Shown: piece by piece, positions 11,501-22,687 of the stretch
Position numbering within the stretch: position 1 is the first letter of the stretch
Layout: each line of letters starts with the position of its first letter
Origin: Asterella californica
Taxonomy: Eukaryota > Streptophyta > Marchantiopsida > Marchantiales > Aytoniaceae
NCBI GenBank assembly: GCA_036924285.1
Contig: JAYKYS010000041.1
Span: forward strand, 20,001 to 84,000
Length of the DNA: 64,000 bases
Direction: 5' to 3'
Translations under genes and position numbers: made by a program
The notes under the pieces: generated by a model
Database searches by the model: none
The model's input: only the letters and a program-made list of their open reading frames with translations
Told to the model about the DNA's origin: nothing

Positions 11501-13169
11501 ATTTCGCTCAAGTACTTTGAGACGCAAGATCGGGTGACGCCAAAGCAACTACGATGGCATGATACCTTGGCGCTCATGAACGTGGAATTAATCCACAAAG
11601 CGGGAAAGGACAATGTGGTTCCTGACGCCTTGAGTCGCAAGGAGGAATATCTTCCATCGTCAACACAGATTTTGCGAGCTATGTATCCTAAGGAGTCAGA
11701 CTTGGAGAGGCGAATATGTGAAGGTTACATGGGCGATGACCAAGCGAAGGAATACTTGGAACAACTCAAGCGAGGGGTGAAGTTGCAGAACATGCAGCTA
11801 AGACATGGTTTACTCATGTTCAAGCAAAGTCGGGTTTATGTGGGACAAGGAAAACTTAGGACCAAGTTGTTAAAAGAATCTCATGAGGTGCCCTTATCAG
11901 GCCATAAAGGAGAAAAGTCCACTTTAGCGGTAATCGCTAAAAAGTTTTATTGGCCCCACATGAAAGACGATGTTTCCCACTTTGTGAAAACATGCGTAAC
12001 CTGTCAAGCGAATCGTGTTTCTTATGAGAAGAAACAAGGATTGCTTCATCCTTTGCCGATTCCAGCCAGACCTTGGGAAAGCATTAGCATGGACTTCATT
12101 ACCTCTCTGCCTGACTCAAATGGATACAACGCAATTTTTGTGATAGTTGATCGGTTTAGCAAACTAGCGAAGTTTGCTCCGACCTTAGACACTGCAACAG
12201 CGTTCACGACTTCTCGGTTGTTCCTAGATACTTGGTGGCGTTCACATGGATTACCTCGGAGTATTATTTCAGATAGAGACTCTAAGTTCACAAGTGCCTT
12301 TTGGAAACACTTATTCCAAAAATTGGGGACTAAATTAAAATTTAGTACCGCCTTTCATCCGGAAACAGATGGGCAAACGGAACGAGTTAACTCGGTTCTA
12401 AATCAATACTTGAGGAATTATGTGAGCGCGGACCAAAGTAATTGGGCGGAGTGGCTCAGTCTTGCGGAGTATTGCTACAATTCCACGAAGCATTCGGCAA
12501 CCGGTGAATCGCCTTTCTTGCTGGCTTACGGACGTGAGCCAGAAGGGCCTCTTGACTTGACTCTTGCAGGGAGCTCTACATCGGCACGACCAAGAACACG
12601 GCAAACATCAGCTGAAGAGTTGGTGGCGGCAATGCAGCGGCGCGAGGAACAAGTAAAGAAGAACCTCGAGAAGGCGCAGCAAAGATACACAAAGCAGGTA
12701 AACAAGCATCGGCGGCAAGTGAAGTTTCAAGTGGGCGAACAAGTATGGTTAAGTGCGAAAAAACTTCACACTTCCAAAGGAAATATCGGCGAAATTTTCA
12801 TCGAAGTTTGCAGGACCTTTTGTTGTTGTCAAGAATCCGCATGAAGATGTCTATACCTTAGACCTTCCTCGCGAGTGGCAGTTGCATCCGACTTTCCATG
12901 TTTCTTTATTAAAGAAATACTTCAAGGATGATTTGCGGCCGGAGCGCAAACAAGTACTCAGGCCTCAACCTGATGTCGTGCAAGACGAAGCAGAATATGA
13001 GGTGGAGTCCATTTTGCGATCTCGGCGCAAATCAAACCGGATGGAGTACTTGGTCAAATGACGTGGTTACCATTTGAAGGAAGCAACTTGGGTGCCAGAG
13101 GAAGATCTCGCACATGCGAGCGAAGCATTGGACCTCTTCAAGCGGAGACAAGGACAACAAGGGCGTTAG
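8589..13169 (+). pseudogene. gag-pol: RT1 gag-pol, broken by two frameshifts and two stops
   Basis: The frame would encode the family's fused Gag-Pol. Gag with its [14 protein letters not shown] knuckle and the protease (LVDTGATHS) are intact from 8589. A one-base deletion near 10369 (GGGTGTGG where other copies have GGGTGGTGG) ends that frame at 10457. Reverse transcriptase (YIDD) and part of RNase H continue in another frame from 10370 until TAG at 11402-11404, where RT2 and RT3 have Trp. Integrase (11432-12844) follows. An extra A in a run at about 12758-12763 shifts the frame before the chromodomain. There a TGA at 13059-13061 replaces the Trp of the VKW motif. No functional polyprotein can be made from this copy. 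Confidence 0.93.
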
Positions 13170-13898
13170 CACGATGAGGACATCTCCTTCCAGCGAGGGG
13201 TGAAGAAACGGCGAACCATACGAGTAGCAACTTGAGGCGATTTGGGCCGATGGACTTTGTAGCTTTGACTTGTGTTTGGAAATAAAGATTTTGTTTCTTG
13301 AAAATTTGTCTAAGTGTATTGGGAGTGCATGGCTATGACTAGTTCTGATCAGATGCCTAGGATGTTGTCAAGAGGAGGAACGAAGCACACTCAAAGGAAG
13401 CAAGCTGGTTTGGATAAGCATCTAAATCAAGACTAAGTCTTGATGTCAAGACTTAGGTTTGTCGTAGCGTTGGCAAAGCAAGTATGAACTTTCATACTTG
13501 TCTTGGGGCTTGGGGTGATCTTGCTTTGTGGTTTTCTACAAAGTAAACTTAGTCTCGCGTCTAAGTCAAATCAGGTTGCGACCGGAAAGTGAGTTTCGGG
13601 GGACCTCGTAAGTAGGTGTGAATACTTATAGTTTGCAAGTTAGAGTCTTAAGTAGAATGTTTAGAAGTTGCCAACTAGTTTTGTTTAGGGTAAGCCAAAA
13701 AGGTAAGGCTTTTCCCGAGACTAGTTGGAATTTTCTAAGGGTTCTAGCGACAACTTAAGACTCAAGCCAAGAAGGGAATTGCGGGTTAGCTACCAGAACG
13801 CAATTCTGGCGCCAAGGGGTTGGCTACCCATTTTGAACTTGGTGTTAACTTAAAGGATCATTGTTGATGAGGGCATCAACCTCCAAAGTGGGGGTGAG
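13170..13898 (+). other. RT1 3' untranslated region and polypurine tract
   Basis: About 0.7 kb between the pol stop and the 3' LTR, with the same inverted repeats as RT2's equivalent (described there). The polypurine tract AAAGTGGGGGTGAG lies at 13885-13898, directly before the LTR. Confidence 0.85.
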
Positions 13899-14589
13899 TG
13901 TCGCGCCCCTCATTCTCAAGATCGGGCGCAGACGCGAACAACAGAACCCTAGCGGACTTGCGCTAGGTTGTGAACGCTGCGAGTAGGACTTAACGGCTTG
14001 GCCGGGAAGTCGGGATCAGAAGAACCCTAAGTGGTTCTCTGAACCAAGGTTAGAACCTTGGGTTAGGACATAAGGGCCTACCCAAGAGGGCCCCAGACGA
14101 ACGCTGACCTAAGGGGGCGAGTTTGAGAACGGGCTGAAACATGAGTCTCAAACATAGGTATGAGACGTGGGTCCGAGACGTGGGACCGAGACGTGGGTCC
14201 GAGACGCAGACGAACCACAGGGTTCGACCCTGGGTCTGGACCACAGGTTTTCGGAAAAACTGCTAAGTGTTGGAGCTCCAGGGACGTTTTAGGTCGTGGA
14301 CGGAGCTCCACGTAAGATCTCGAGGTAAGTGAGGTATCATTGGAAAGGTCTCGTCGAAAGCTTTCCAGTGATATATAACACTCCTCGATCTGACCTCCGA
14401 GCTGGAAGTTATGGCCGAACCACAATCGGGTTGTGGTATAATTTTCAGGGACCAAAGAGGAGGGCGGGGCCGTCGATCCCCAGAACTATATATGAGGGGG
14501 GGCTCGATGCCTGGGTGGGCCAGGACGAGTCACCCGACCCCAGGGTTCGGCAGGCAGACTCTGGGGGCATGAGGTGATGGCTGGGCCAG
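13899..14589 (+). repeat. RT1 3' LTR, left part
   Basis: LTR sequence from TGTCGCGC to GGGCCAG, interrupted by RT2. The last five bases, GCCAG (14585-14589), are repeated after RT2 at 22251-22255. Confidence 0.93.
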
Positions 14590-15165
14590 TGTCGCGCCCC
14601 TCATTCTCAAGATCGGGCGCAGACGCGAACAACAGAACCCTAGCGGACTTGCGCTAGGTTGTGAACGCTGCGAGTAGGACTTAACGGCTTGGCCGGGAAG
14701 TCGGGATCAGAAGAACCCTAAGTGGTTCTCTGAACCAAGGTTAGAACCTTGGGTTAGGACATAAGGGCCTACCCAAGAGGGCCCCAGACGAACGCTGACC
14801 TGAGGGGGCGAGTCTGAGAACGGGCTGAAACATGAGTCTCAGACATAGGTCTGAGACGTGGGTCCGAGACGTGGGTCCGAGACGCAGATGAACCACAGGG
14901 TTCGACCCTGGGTCTGGACCACAGGTTTTCGGAAAAAACTGCTAAGTGTTGGAGCTCCAGGGACGTTTTAGGTCGTGGACGGAGCTCCACGTAAGATCTC
15001 GAGGCGAGTGAGGTATCATTGGAAAGGTCTCGTCGAGAGCTTTCCAGTGATATATAACACTCCTCGATCTGACCTCTGAGCTGGAAGTTATGGCCGAACC
15101 ACAATCGGGTTGTGGTATAATTTTCAAGGACCAAAGAGGAGGGCGGGGCCGCCGATCCCCAGAAG

Positions 15166-15172
15166 TATATAT
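15166..15172 (+). promoter_or_regulatory. Probable TATA box of the RT2 5' LTR
   Basis: TATATAT followed by GAGGGGGG, in the same position as in the other LTRs. It would drive the genomic RNA of this intact copy. Confidence 0.5.
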
Positions 15173-15589
15173 GAGGGGGGCTCGATGCCTGGGTGGGCCA
15201 GGACGAGTCACCCGACCCCAGGGTTTGGCGGGCGGACTCTGGGGGCATGAGGTGATGGCTGGGCCAGTTCCAAGGCACGTTCCGATCTAGACTTGGACGG
15301 CTAGACTTAGGAACGATGTAAGGGCTGGGGCAAGACTAGGGAACGAGTCGGCGGGTTAGACCGCCGTTCGGGAGCCTGGACCCAGACGGACATCACGGGC
15401 GGTTGGGCCGCTATGTGTGCTGGAGGCACCGTTTAGGACCCTGGACTTTATGGGAAGTCCGCCCCAAGTCATATTGTGACTTGCTCATGTTTGGGACCGA
15501 CTTAGGCGGATCTAAGTCGGGACTTAGGATTGCTGAGCTTGATGATTAGGGAGACGGTCCGGCTCCGGTCCGGACCAAACAGAACTAAG

Positions 15590-15637
15590 GTAAGTGGTGC
15601 ATGGACGCTAACTTGTGATTGTGTTTGCAGGTTAGCG
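15590..15637 (+). other. Conserved stem-loop and mini-intron-like motif near the LTR 3' end
   Basis: CGCTAAC (15606-15612) pairs with GTTAGCG (15631-15637), and wobble pairs can extend the stem inward. The same segment contains a consensus 5' splice site (AAG/GTAAGT at 15590), a CTAAC branch-point-like motif and TTTGCAG/G ending at 15630, only 41 bases apart. The arrangement is present in all young LTRs; an old relic keeps the stem with compensating changes. It lies about 70 bases upstream of the PBS. Confidence 0.6.
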
Positions 15638-15705
15638 GTTTGAATTTCGGGACCTACTGAGCAAGAGCTTCCGCTGGCGCAACAAGGCGGTAGGTGCGCG
15701 AAAAG

Positions 15706-15718
15706 TGGTATAAGAGCC
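15706..15718 (+). other. Primer-binding site of RT2, one mismatch
   Basis: TGGTATAAGAGCC; the other copies have C at the seventh position. Otherwise it is complementary to initiator-Met tRNA. Confidence 0.88.
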
Positions 15719-15824
15719 GACGCTTCGGTGAGCGAGAACTTGAGGTAGCGGCTGAAGGCTGGACGCTTGAGGAGGGACGCAAGACACGAAGCGGATCAGC
15801 GTTTCTAGGTGAATACTTGGAGCG

Positions 15825-18800
15825 ATGGCCGAAGAAGGACAGAGTTCCAGGAGGAAGACCAAGAGACGGGGAGCGGCTACTGACACCGGGACCAGATCGA
15901 CTCGAGCTAGCCCCGAGGCACAGTCAGGGGACGATAACCGACAACCTTCGCCCCAACGTCAAGGAAGCCCAGTTCCAGCTGTGGCACCGCTGCAGCAAGA
16001 TGGAGTCTTGCCAACGGTGCCCAACGATGCAGGCGCGGGAAGTCAAGGAGCCTTGTATGCGGAACTCATCAAAATGATGAAGACCATGCAGGAAGGGATG
16101 GCCTCGAGGGATAAACGTATCGCTGAGCTTGAGGCAGGCCAAGGAAGTTCCTCGTCTACCAGGAAGCTTTGTAAGATGAATTTGCCGACTCCGTTTACAG
16201 GTATAGGACGGGCTCGTAAGGTTAAGGATTTCTTAACCGAGTTAGACCTATACTTTGAAGCGCATCAGGCTCAGGAGTCAGACAAAGTGAGAGCGGCGGT
16301 TACGTTCTTGAAGGACCATGCGCTTCTCTGGTGGACCGCATACAGGGATGAGCATGCCTTGACCGTCTCGGCGCTTGGTTGGAAGGAGTTCAAGGAGTTG
16401 CTCGCAGGACGATTCACTCCGGAGTATCAGAGGATTCGGGACGGTGTTGAGTTAGTTCGGCTGAAGCAGACAGGGACCTTAAGTGCTTATGTGCGCGAGT
16501 TCAGTACCAAACTGGATTCGTTCTCCAAGTGGACTGAGGAGACCAAAATATGTATATTCATTGGGGGACTCAAGTCCAGCTCGGAGAAGGCTCTCTTTCG
16601 GATGCCGGAGCTACCTACGACAAGTGCCGAACTTTTGAAGCTAGCGGAGCGAATTGGGGACGATGACGTCCAGCAACAAAAACCTTTTGAACCTCGCAGC
16701 TCGGACAAGTTCCAGAAGAAGAACAAGGGCTTCAAGCGACAATGGGATGGGGGTGAGAAGGATCGGAAGGATTCTTCTGCCCCGGCAGCAAAGCGGCAGC
16801 AAACAGGAGTGAAACCGAAGGGGCAGACACCTCAGAAGGGCAATGGGGCTAAGTTTACTTGCTACAACTGTGGCGAGGCGGGTCACATTGCTAAGGGGTG
16901 CACGAAACCTAAGGTTAGTAACTGTAGCATGAATGCGTTTGTTGCAAAGGACTTGTTGGAGGGCCAGATGACTTTGACCTTGAGAACCACGAAGAAGACG
17001 CCAGGACTGATGTATCTACAAGCCAAGGTTGCTAACCGTGATGTTACTTTTCTTGTGGACACAGGAGCGACTCACTCCTTCATAAGTCCAAAGTTGGTGA
17101 AGAAGTTGGGCTTGTCTACCTCCAAGGCAGACAAGCCTATTCAGGTACGCTTTGCCAAGGGCAAGACGTACCAAACTTCTGAAGTGGCCTTGGACGTACG
17201 ATTTGCGTGTGGGAAGTTGGAGTTCACAGAGAACTTCACGGTGTGCGAGATGGATGATATCTATGCGGTTTTGGGGAACACTTTCTTGGACAGGTTTGAA
17301 GTGGAACTTAGGCGGAAACCTTTAAGGTTAAACGTTAGAGTTAAAGGGCGGAAGCTGGGAGTGAGGCTGATCCGGAAGGCGCGGAAGATTGATGACTTTG
17401 CAGTGAATTTGATCAAAGGCAAACAGATGGACTTCAACGACGGGGTCATGTGTTTGATGCGGGTTGCAGATTTGATGGCGGGTGACGGACAAGAGGAAAC
17501 ATCAGGAGACGCGACTAAACTTCCGGGGGTGCTTCGCGAAGTGATTAAGGAGTTTGAGGATGTCTTGACGGACGAGTTACCTGCTGAGTTACCTCCAAGG
17601 CGGGTGGTGGATCACAAGATCGAGGTCTTGCCAGGATCAGAACCACCTTCCAAAGCCCCTTACCGACTCAATCAGGTGGAACTCCTTGAGTTGAAAAGAC
17701 AACTCGGTGAGCTATTAGCGCGGGGATATATTCGAACCAGCAAGTCACCTTATGGAGCCCCAGTTCTTTTTGCAAAGAAGAAGGATGGGAAGTTACGACT
17801 CTGCGTAGATTATCGTGCACTCAATAAGGTGACGGTGAAGAATAATTATCCTTTGCCAAGGATAGACGACCTCTTTGATAGGCTAGCGGGCGCAAAGTAC
17901 TTCAGCAGGATAGACTTGAAGTCAGGATATTACCAAATCCGGATAGCTGACCCAGATGTTGAGAAGACCGCTTGTCGAACCAGATACGGATCGTTTGAAT
18001 TCGTGGTGATGCCATTTGGACTCTGCAACGCCCCTTCGACGTTCACTACATTGATGAACACAATTTTTCGCGAGGAGATGGATGAGTTTGTCATCGTTTA
18101 CATCGACGACATCTTGATCTACTCCAAAACCTTGGAGTCGCACGCGGAGCAGCTAAGGGTGGTGTTGACGAAGCTGCGGGAGCATAAGCTGTTTGCCAAC
18201 ATTGACAAGAGTGAGTTTGGTTTGGAGCGCATTAACTTCTTGGGACATGTAATTAGTGCAGAAGGAGTCGGCCCGGATACGCAGAAGGTGGATGCGATTG
18301 TGACTTGGGAGCCTCCGACTACAGTGAAGGGGATGCGGCGATTCTTAGGATTGGCGCAGTTCTACCGCAAGTATGTGAAGGGGTTTTCAAAGATCGCGAA
18401 GCCGCTGACGGACTGGACGGGCAAAGACGCACAGGTAAGTTGGACCAAGGAGGTGGATGATGCGTTTCAGACGATCAAAGCTATTTTGTCAAAGGCGCCA
18501 GTTTTGAAGCTGCCAGAGTTCGACAAACCATTCGAGGTGCACACGGACGCGAGCGACTATGCGATTGGCGGAGTGTTGGTGCAGGATGAGAAACCTGTAG
18601 CGTACGAAAGCAAGAAGTTATCTGGGACAGAGAGTCGATGGCCGACTCACGAGAAGGAACTGTTTGCGGTTGTCCATTGCTTGAGGAAATGGCGGCATTA
18701 CTTGGGACTTCACAAGACCCAAGTGTATACTGATAACATCTCGCTCAAGTACTTCGAGACACAAGATCGGGTGACGCCCAAGCAACTACGGTGGCATGAT

Positions 18801-20405
18801 ACCTTGGCGCTCATGAATGTGGAATTGATCCACAAAGCGGGAAAGGACAATGTGGTTCCTGACGCCTTGAGTCGCAAGGAGGAATATCTTCCATCGTCAA
18901 CACAGATTTTGCGAGCTATGTATCCTAAGGAGTCAGATTTGGAGAGGCGAATACGTGAAGGTTACATGGGCGACGATCAAGCGAAGGAGTATCTGGAACA
19001 GCTCAAGCGAGGGGTGAAGTTGCAGAACATGCAGCTAAGACATGGTTTACTCATGTTCAAACAAAGTCGGGTTTATGTGGGACAAGGAAAACTTAGGACC
19101 AAGTTGTTAAAAGAATCTCATGATGTGCCCTTATCAGGCCATAAAGGAGAAAAGTCCACTTTAGCGGTAATCGCTAAAAAGTTTTATTGGCCCCACATGA
19201 AAGACGATGTTTCCCACTTTGTGAAAACATGCGTAACCTGTCAAGCGAATCGTGTTTCTTATGAGAAGAAACAAGGATTGCTTCATCCTTTGCCGATTCC
19301 AGCCAGACCTTGGGAAAGCATCAGCATGGACTTCATTACCTCTCTGCCTGACTCGAATGGATACAACGCAATTTTTGTGATAGTTGATCGGTTTAGCAAA
19401 CTAGCGAAGTTTGCTCCGACCTTGGACACTGCAACAGCGTTCACGACTTCTCGGTTGTTCCTAGATACTTGGTGGCGTTCACATGGATTACCTCGGAGTA
19501 TTATTTCAGATAGAGACTCTAAGTTCACAAGTGCCTTTTGGAAACACTTGTTCCAAAAATTGGGGACTAAATTAAAATTTAGTACCGCCTTTCATCCAGA
19601 AACAGATGGGCAAACGGAACGAGTTAACTCGGTTCTGAATCAATACTTGAGGAATTATGTGAGCGCGGACCAAAGTGATTGGGCGGAGTGGCTCAGTCTT
19701 GCGGAGTATTGCTACAATTCCACGAAGCATTCGGCAACCGGCGAATCGCCTTTCTTGCTGGCTTACGGACGTGAGCCAGAAGGGCCTCTTGACTTGACCC
19801 TTGCAGGGAGCTCTACATCGGCACGACCAAGAACACGGCAAACATCAGCTGAAGAGTTGGTGGCGGCAATGCAGCGGCGCGAGGAACAAGTAAAGAAGAA
19901 CCTCGAGAAGGCGCAGCAAAGATACACAAAGCAGGTAAACAAGCATCGGCGGCAAGTGAAGTTTCAAGTGGGCGAACAAGTATGGTTAAGTGCGAAAAAC
20001 TTCACACTTCCAAAGGAAATATCGGCGAAATTTTCATCGAAGTTTGCAAGACCTTTTGTTGTTGTCAAGAATCCGCATGAAGATGTCTATACCTTAGACC
20101 TTCCTCGCGAGTGGCAGTTGCATCCGACTTTCCATGTTTCTTTATTAAAGAAATACTTCAAGGATGATTTGCGGCCGGAGCGCAAACAAGTACTCAGGCC
20201 TCAACCTGATGTCGTGCAAGACGAAGCAGAATATGAGGTGGAGTCCATTTTGCGATCTCGGCGCAAATCAAACCGGATGGAGTACTTGGTCAAATGGCGT
20301 GGTTACCATTTGAAGGAAGCAACTTGGGTGCTAGAGGAAGATCTCGCACATGCGAGCGAAGCATTGGACCTCTTCAAGCGGAGACAAGGACAACAAGGGC
20401 GTTAG
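15825..20405 (+). CDS. gag-pol: RT2 Gag-Pol polyprotein (1,526 aa), intact
   Basis: One uninterrupted frame encodes the proteins that package, copy and integrate the element. Visible domains: Gag capsid-like region (about 110-290); CCHC zinc knuckle [14 protein letters not shown] (346-359); aspartic protease DTG (412-414); reverse transcriptase with YIDD (759-762); RNase H with TDASDY (Asp908); integrase with an HHCC zinc region from His1106 and the D-D35-E triad Asp1169, Asp1229, Glu1265; C-terminal chromodomain (about 1469-1515, [10 protein letters not shown]...[10 protein letters not shown]). There is no frameshift or stop between gag and pol, as in many chromoviruses. The start at 15825 is the first in-frame Met and is shared with RT1, RT3 and RT5; it lies about 120 bases after the LTR. 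Changes seen only here include Gly-to-Arg in the post-integrase FAGPF motif (FARPF) and Pro-to-Leu in the chromodomain WVPEEDL. Confidence 0.96.
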   Translation: MAEEGQSSRRKTKRRGAATDTGTRSTRASPEAQSGDDNRQPSPQRQGSPVPAVAPLQQDGVLPTVPNDAGAGSQGALYAELIKMMKTMQEGMASRDKRIAELEAGQGSSSSTRKLCKMNLPTPFTGIGRARKVKDFLTELDLYFEAHQAQESDKVRAAVTFLKDHALLWWTAYRDEHALTVSALGWKEFKELLAGRFTPEYQRIRDGVELVRLKQTGTLSAYVREFSTKLDSFSKWTEETKICIFIGGLKSSSEKALFRMPELPTTSAELLKLAERIGDDDVQQQKPFEPRSSDKFQKKNKGFKRQWDGGEKDRKDSSAPAAKRQQTGVKPKGQTPQKGNGAKFTCYNCGEAGHIAKGCTKPKVSNCSMNAFVAKDLLEGQMTLTLRTTKKTPGLMYLQAKVANRDVTFLVDTGATHSFISPKLVKKLGLSTSKADKPIQVRFAKGKTYQTSEVALDVRFACGKLEFTENFTVCEMDDIYAVLGNTFLDRFEVELRRKPLRLNVRVKGRKLGVRLIRKARKIDDFAVNLIKGKQMDFNDGVMCLMRVADLMAGDGQEETSGDATKLPGVLREVIKEFEDVLTDELPAELPPRRVVDHKIEVLPGSEPPSKAPYRLNQVELLELKRQLGELLARGYIRTSKSPYGAPVLFAKKKDGKLRLCVDYRALNKVTVKNNYPLPRIDDLFDRLAGAKYFSRIDLKSGYYQIRIADPDVEKTACRTRYGSFEFVVMPFGLCNAPSTFTTLMNTIFREEMDEFVIVYIDDILIYSKTLESHAEQLRVVLTKLREHKLFANIDKSEFGLERINFLGHVISAEGVGPDTQKVDAIVTWEPPTTVKGMRRFLGLAQFYRKYVKGFSKIAKPLTDWTGKDAQVSWTKEVDDAFQTIKAILSKAPVLKLPEFDKPFEVHTDASDYAIGGVLVQDEKPVAYESKKLSGTESRWPTHEKELFAVVHCLRKWRHYLGLHKTQVYTDNISLKYFETQDRVTPKQLRWHDTLALMNVELIHKAGKDNVVPDALSRKEEYLPSSTQILRAMYPKESDLERRIREGYMGDDQAKEYLEQLKRGVKLQNMQLRHGLLMFKQSRVYVGQGKLRTKLLKESHDVPLSGHKGEKSTLAVIAKKFYWPHMKDDVSHFVKTCVTCQANRVSYEKKQGLLHPLPIPARPWESISMDFITSLPDSNGYNAIFVIVDRFSKLAKFAPTLDTATAFTTSRLFLDTWWRSHGLPRSIISDRDSKFTSAFWKHLFQKLGTKLKFSTAFHPETDGQTERVNSVLNQYLRNYVSADQSDWAEWLSLAEYCYNSTKHSATGESPFLLAYGREPEGPLDLTLAGSSTSARPRTRQTSAEELVAAMQRREEQVKKNLEKAQQRYTKQVNKHRRQVKFQVGEQVWLSAKNFTLPKEISAKFSSKFARPFVVVKNPHEDVYTLDLPREWQLHPTFHVSLLKKYFKDDLRPERKQVLRPQPDVVQDEAEYEVESILRSRRKSNRMEYLVKWRGYHLKEATWVLEEDLAHASEALDLFKRRQGQQGR

Positions 20406-21124
20406 CACGATGAGGACATCTCCTTCCAGCGAGGGGTGAAGAAACGGCGAACCATACGAGTAGCAACTTGAGGCGATTTGGGCCGATGGACTTTGTAGCT
20501 TTGACTTGTGTTTGGAAATAAAGATCTTGTTTCTTGAAAATTTGTCTAAGTGTATTGGGAGTGCATGGCTATGACTAGTTCTGATCAGATGCCTAGGATG
20601 TTGTCAAGAGGAGGAACGAAGCACACTCAAAGGAAGCAAGCTGGTTTGGATAAGCATCTAAATCAAGACTAAGTCTTGATGTCAAGACTTAGTTTGACTT
20701 CAAAGCAAGTATGAACTTTCATACTTGTCTTGGGGCTTGGGGTGATCTTGCTTTGTGGTTTTCTACAAAGTAAACTTAGTCTCGCGTCTAAGTCAAATCA
20801 GGTTGCGACCGGAAAGTGAGTTTCGGGGAACCTCGTAAGTAGGTGTGAATACTTATAGTTTGCAAGTTAGAGTTTTAAGTAGAATGTTTAGAAGTTGCCA
20901 ACTAGTTTTGTTTAGGGTAAGCCAAAAAGGTAAGGCTTTTCCCGAGACTAGTTGGATTTTCTAAGGGTTCTAGCGACAACTTAAGACTCAAGCCAAGAAG
21001 GGAATTGCGGGTTAGCTACCAGAACGCAATTCTGGCGCCAAGGGGTTGGCTACCCATTTTGAACTTGGTGTTAACTTAAAGGATCATTGTTGATGAGGGC
21101 ATCAACCTCCAAAGTGGGGGTGAG
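20406..21124 (+). other. RT2 3' untranslated region with hairpins, AATAAA and polypurine tract
   Basis: No open frame. AATAAA (20517-20522) lies about 110 bases after the stop and is followed by T/G-rich sequence. Strong inverted repeats follow: a CAAGAC/GTCTTG motif (20664-20678), CAAGTATGAA/TTCATACTTG with a 2-base spacer (20706-20727), GAATTGCG/CGCAATTC (21002-21032) and GTTGATG/CATCAAC (21089-21106). The polypurine tract AAAGTGGGGGTGAG (21111-21124) primes plus-strand DNA synthesis in this class of element. Confidence 0.75.
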
Positions 21125-22250
21125 TGTCGCGCCCCTCATTCTCAAGATCGGGCGCAGACGCGAACAACAGAACCCTAGCGGACTTGCGCTAGGTTGTGAA
21201 CGCTGCGAGTAGGACTTAACGGCTTGGCCGGGAAAACGGGATCAGAAGAACCCTAAGTGGTTCTCTGAACCAAGGTTAGAACCTTGGGTTAGGACATAAG
21301 GGCCTACCCAAGAGGGCCCCAGACGAACGCTGACCTGAGGGGGCGAGTCTGAGAACGGGCTGAAACATGAGTCTCAGACATAGGTCTGAGACGTGGGTCC
21401 GAGACGTGGGATCGAGACGTGGGTCCGAGACGCAGACGAACCACAGGGTTCGACCCTGGGTCTGGACCACAGGTTTTCGGAAAAACTGCTAAGTGTTGGA
21501 GCTCCAGGGACGTTTTAGGTCGTGGACGGAGCTCCACGTAAGATCTCGAGGCGAGTGAGGTATCATTGGAAAGGTCTCGTCGAGAGCTTTCCAGTGATAT
21601 ATAACACTCCTCGATCTGACCTCCGAGCTGGAAGTTATGGCCGAACCACAATCGGGTTGTGGTATAATTTTCAAGGACCAAAGAGGAGGGCGGGGCCGCC
21701 GATCCCCAGAAGTATATATGAGGGGGGCTCGATGCCTGGGTGGGCCAGGACGAGTCACCCGACCCCAGGGTTCGGCGGGCGGACTCTGGGGGCATGAGGT
21801 GATGGCTGGGCCAGTTCCAAGGCACGTTCCGATCTAGACTTGGACGGCTAGACTTAGGAACGATGTAAGGGCTGGGGCAAGACTAGGGAACGAGTCGGCG
21901 GGTTAGACCGCCGTTCGGGAGCCTGGACCCAGACGGACATTACGGGCGGTTGGGCCGCTATGTGTGCTGGAGGCACCGTTTAGGACCCTGGACTTTATGG
22001 GAAGTCCGCCCCAAGTCATATTGTGATTTGCTCATGTTTGGGACCGACTTAGGCGGATCTAAGTCGGGACTTAGGATTGCTGAGCTTGATGATTAGGGAG
22101 ACGGTCCAGCTCCGGTCCGGACCAAACAGAACTAAGGTAAGTGGTGCATGGACGCTAACTTGTGATTGTGTTTGCAGGTTAGCGGTTTGAATTTCGGGAC
22201 CTACTGAGCAAGAGCTTCCGCTGGCGCAACAAGGCGGTAGGTGCGCGAAA
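21125..22250 (+). repeat. RT2 3' LTR
   Basis: TGTCGCGC...GCGCGAAA, 1,126 bp, subfamily I. It is followed at once by the duplicated target GCCAG and the rest of the RT1 LTR. Confidence 0.94.
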
Positions 22251-22687
22251 GCCAGTTCCAAGGCACGTTCCGATCTAGACTTGGACGGCTAGACTTAGGA
22301 ACGATGTAAGGGCTGGGGCAAGACTAGGGAACGAGTCGGCGGGTTAGACCACCGTTCGGGAGCCCGGACCCAGACGGACATCACGGGTGGTTGGGCCGCT
22401 TGGTGTGCTGGAGGCACCGTTTAGGACCCTGGACTTTATGGGAAGTCCGCCCCAAGTCATATTGTGACTTGCTCATGTTTGGGATCGACTTAGACGGATC
22501 TAAGTCAGGACTTAGGATTGCTGAGCTTGATGATTAGGGAGACGGTCCGGCTCCGGTCCGGACCAACCAGAACTAAGGTAAGTGGTGCATGGACGCTAAC
22601 TTGTGATTGTGTTTGCAGGTTAGCGGTGTAAAGTTTGCGACCTACTGAGTAACAGCCTCCGCTGGTGCAACAAGGCGGTAGGTGCGC
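22251..22687 (+). repeat. RT1 3' LTR, right part
   Basis: It continues the RT1 LTR from the duplicated GCCAG and ends at GGTGCGC, missing the usual GAAA. RT3's LTR starts at the next base. Its 3'-end variant matches the RT1 5' LTR (subfamily II). Confidence 0.92.

Larger units (their letters stand above)
14590..15703 (+). repeat. RT2 5' LTR
   Basis: TGTCGCGC...GCGCGAAA, 1,114 bp. It carries two units of the 13-14-bp GTGGGTCCGAGAC repeat where its own 3' LTR has three. Its 3'-end variant is GTTTGAATTTCGGGACC (subfamily I). A TATATAT box lies at 15166-15172. Confidence 0.93.
14590..22250 (+). mobile_element. RT2: complete Ty3/gypsy chromovirus with intact gag-pol
   Basis: 5' LTR 14590-15703, PBS 15706-15718, one open gag-pol 15825-20405, polypurine tract 21111-21124 and 3' LTR 21125-22250, with a perfect 5-bp target duplication GCCAG (14585-14589 and 22251-22255) inside the RT1 3' LTR. 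The two LTRs differ by roughly ten single-base changes plus one 14-bp repeat unit (by eye), mostly C-to-T or G-to-A, so the insertion is fairly young. Both LTRs share private variants (CTATGTGTGC, TTTTCAAGGA), confirming they are a pair. The single A-for-C change in the PBS may reduce priming. Confidence 0.95.
7341..22687 (+). mobile_element. RT1: Ty3/gypsy chromovirus, inactive, split by RT2
   Basis: A full-length copy consists of 5' LTR 7341-8467, PBS 8470-8482, a broken gag-pol 8589-13169, 3' untranslated region, polypurine tract 13885-13898 and 3' LTR in two pieces (13899-14589 and 22251-22687). RT2 (14590-22250) entered the 3' LTR. Both LTRs share the same 3'-end variant (GTGTAAAGTTTGCGACC), consistent with one original insertion. 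The 3' LTR lacks its last bases (GAAA) where RT3's LTR begins, and no target duplication flanks RT1, so its right edge was altered after insertion. Confidence 0.92.

Noticed and set aside
15694..16077. A 127-codon frame overlapping the PBS and the start of gag in another frame, repeated in each copy
   Set aside because: It overlaps the start of Gag-Pol, runs through the PBS, and has no recognisable domain. Recurrence simply follows copy similarity.
21304..21825. A 173-codon antisense open frame (starting MPWNWPSHHL) present in many LTRs, up to 251 codons at 58689-59444
   Set aside because: The copies are so similar that shared openness carries little weight, codon content mirrors the GC-rich plus strand, and the corresponding frame in the old RT8 LTR has stops. 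It is read as a shadow, not a gene.
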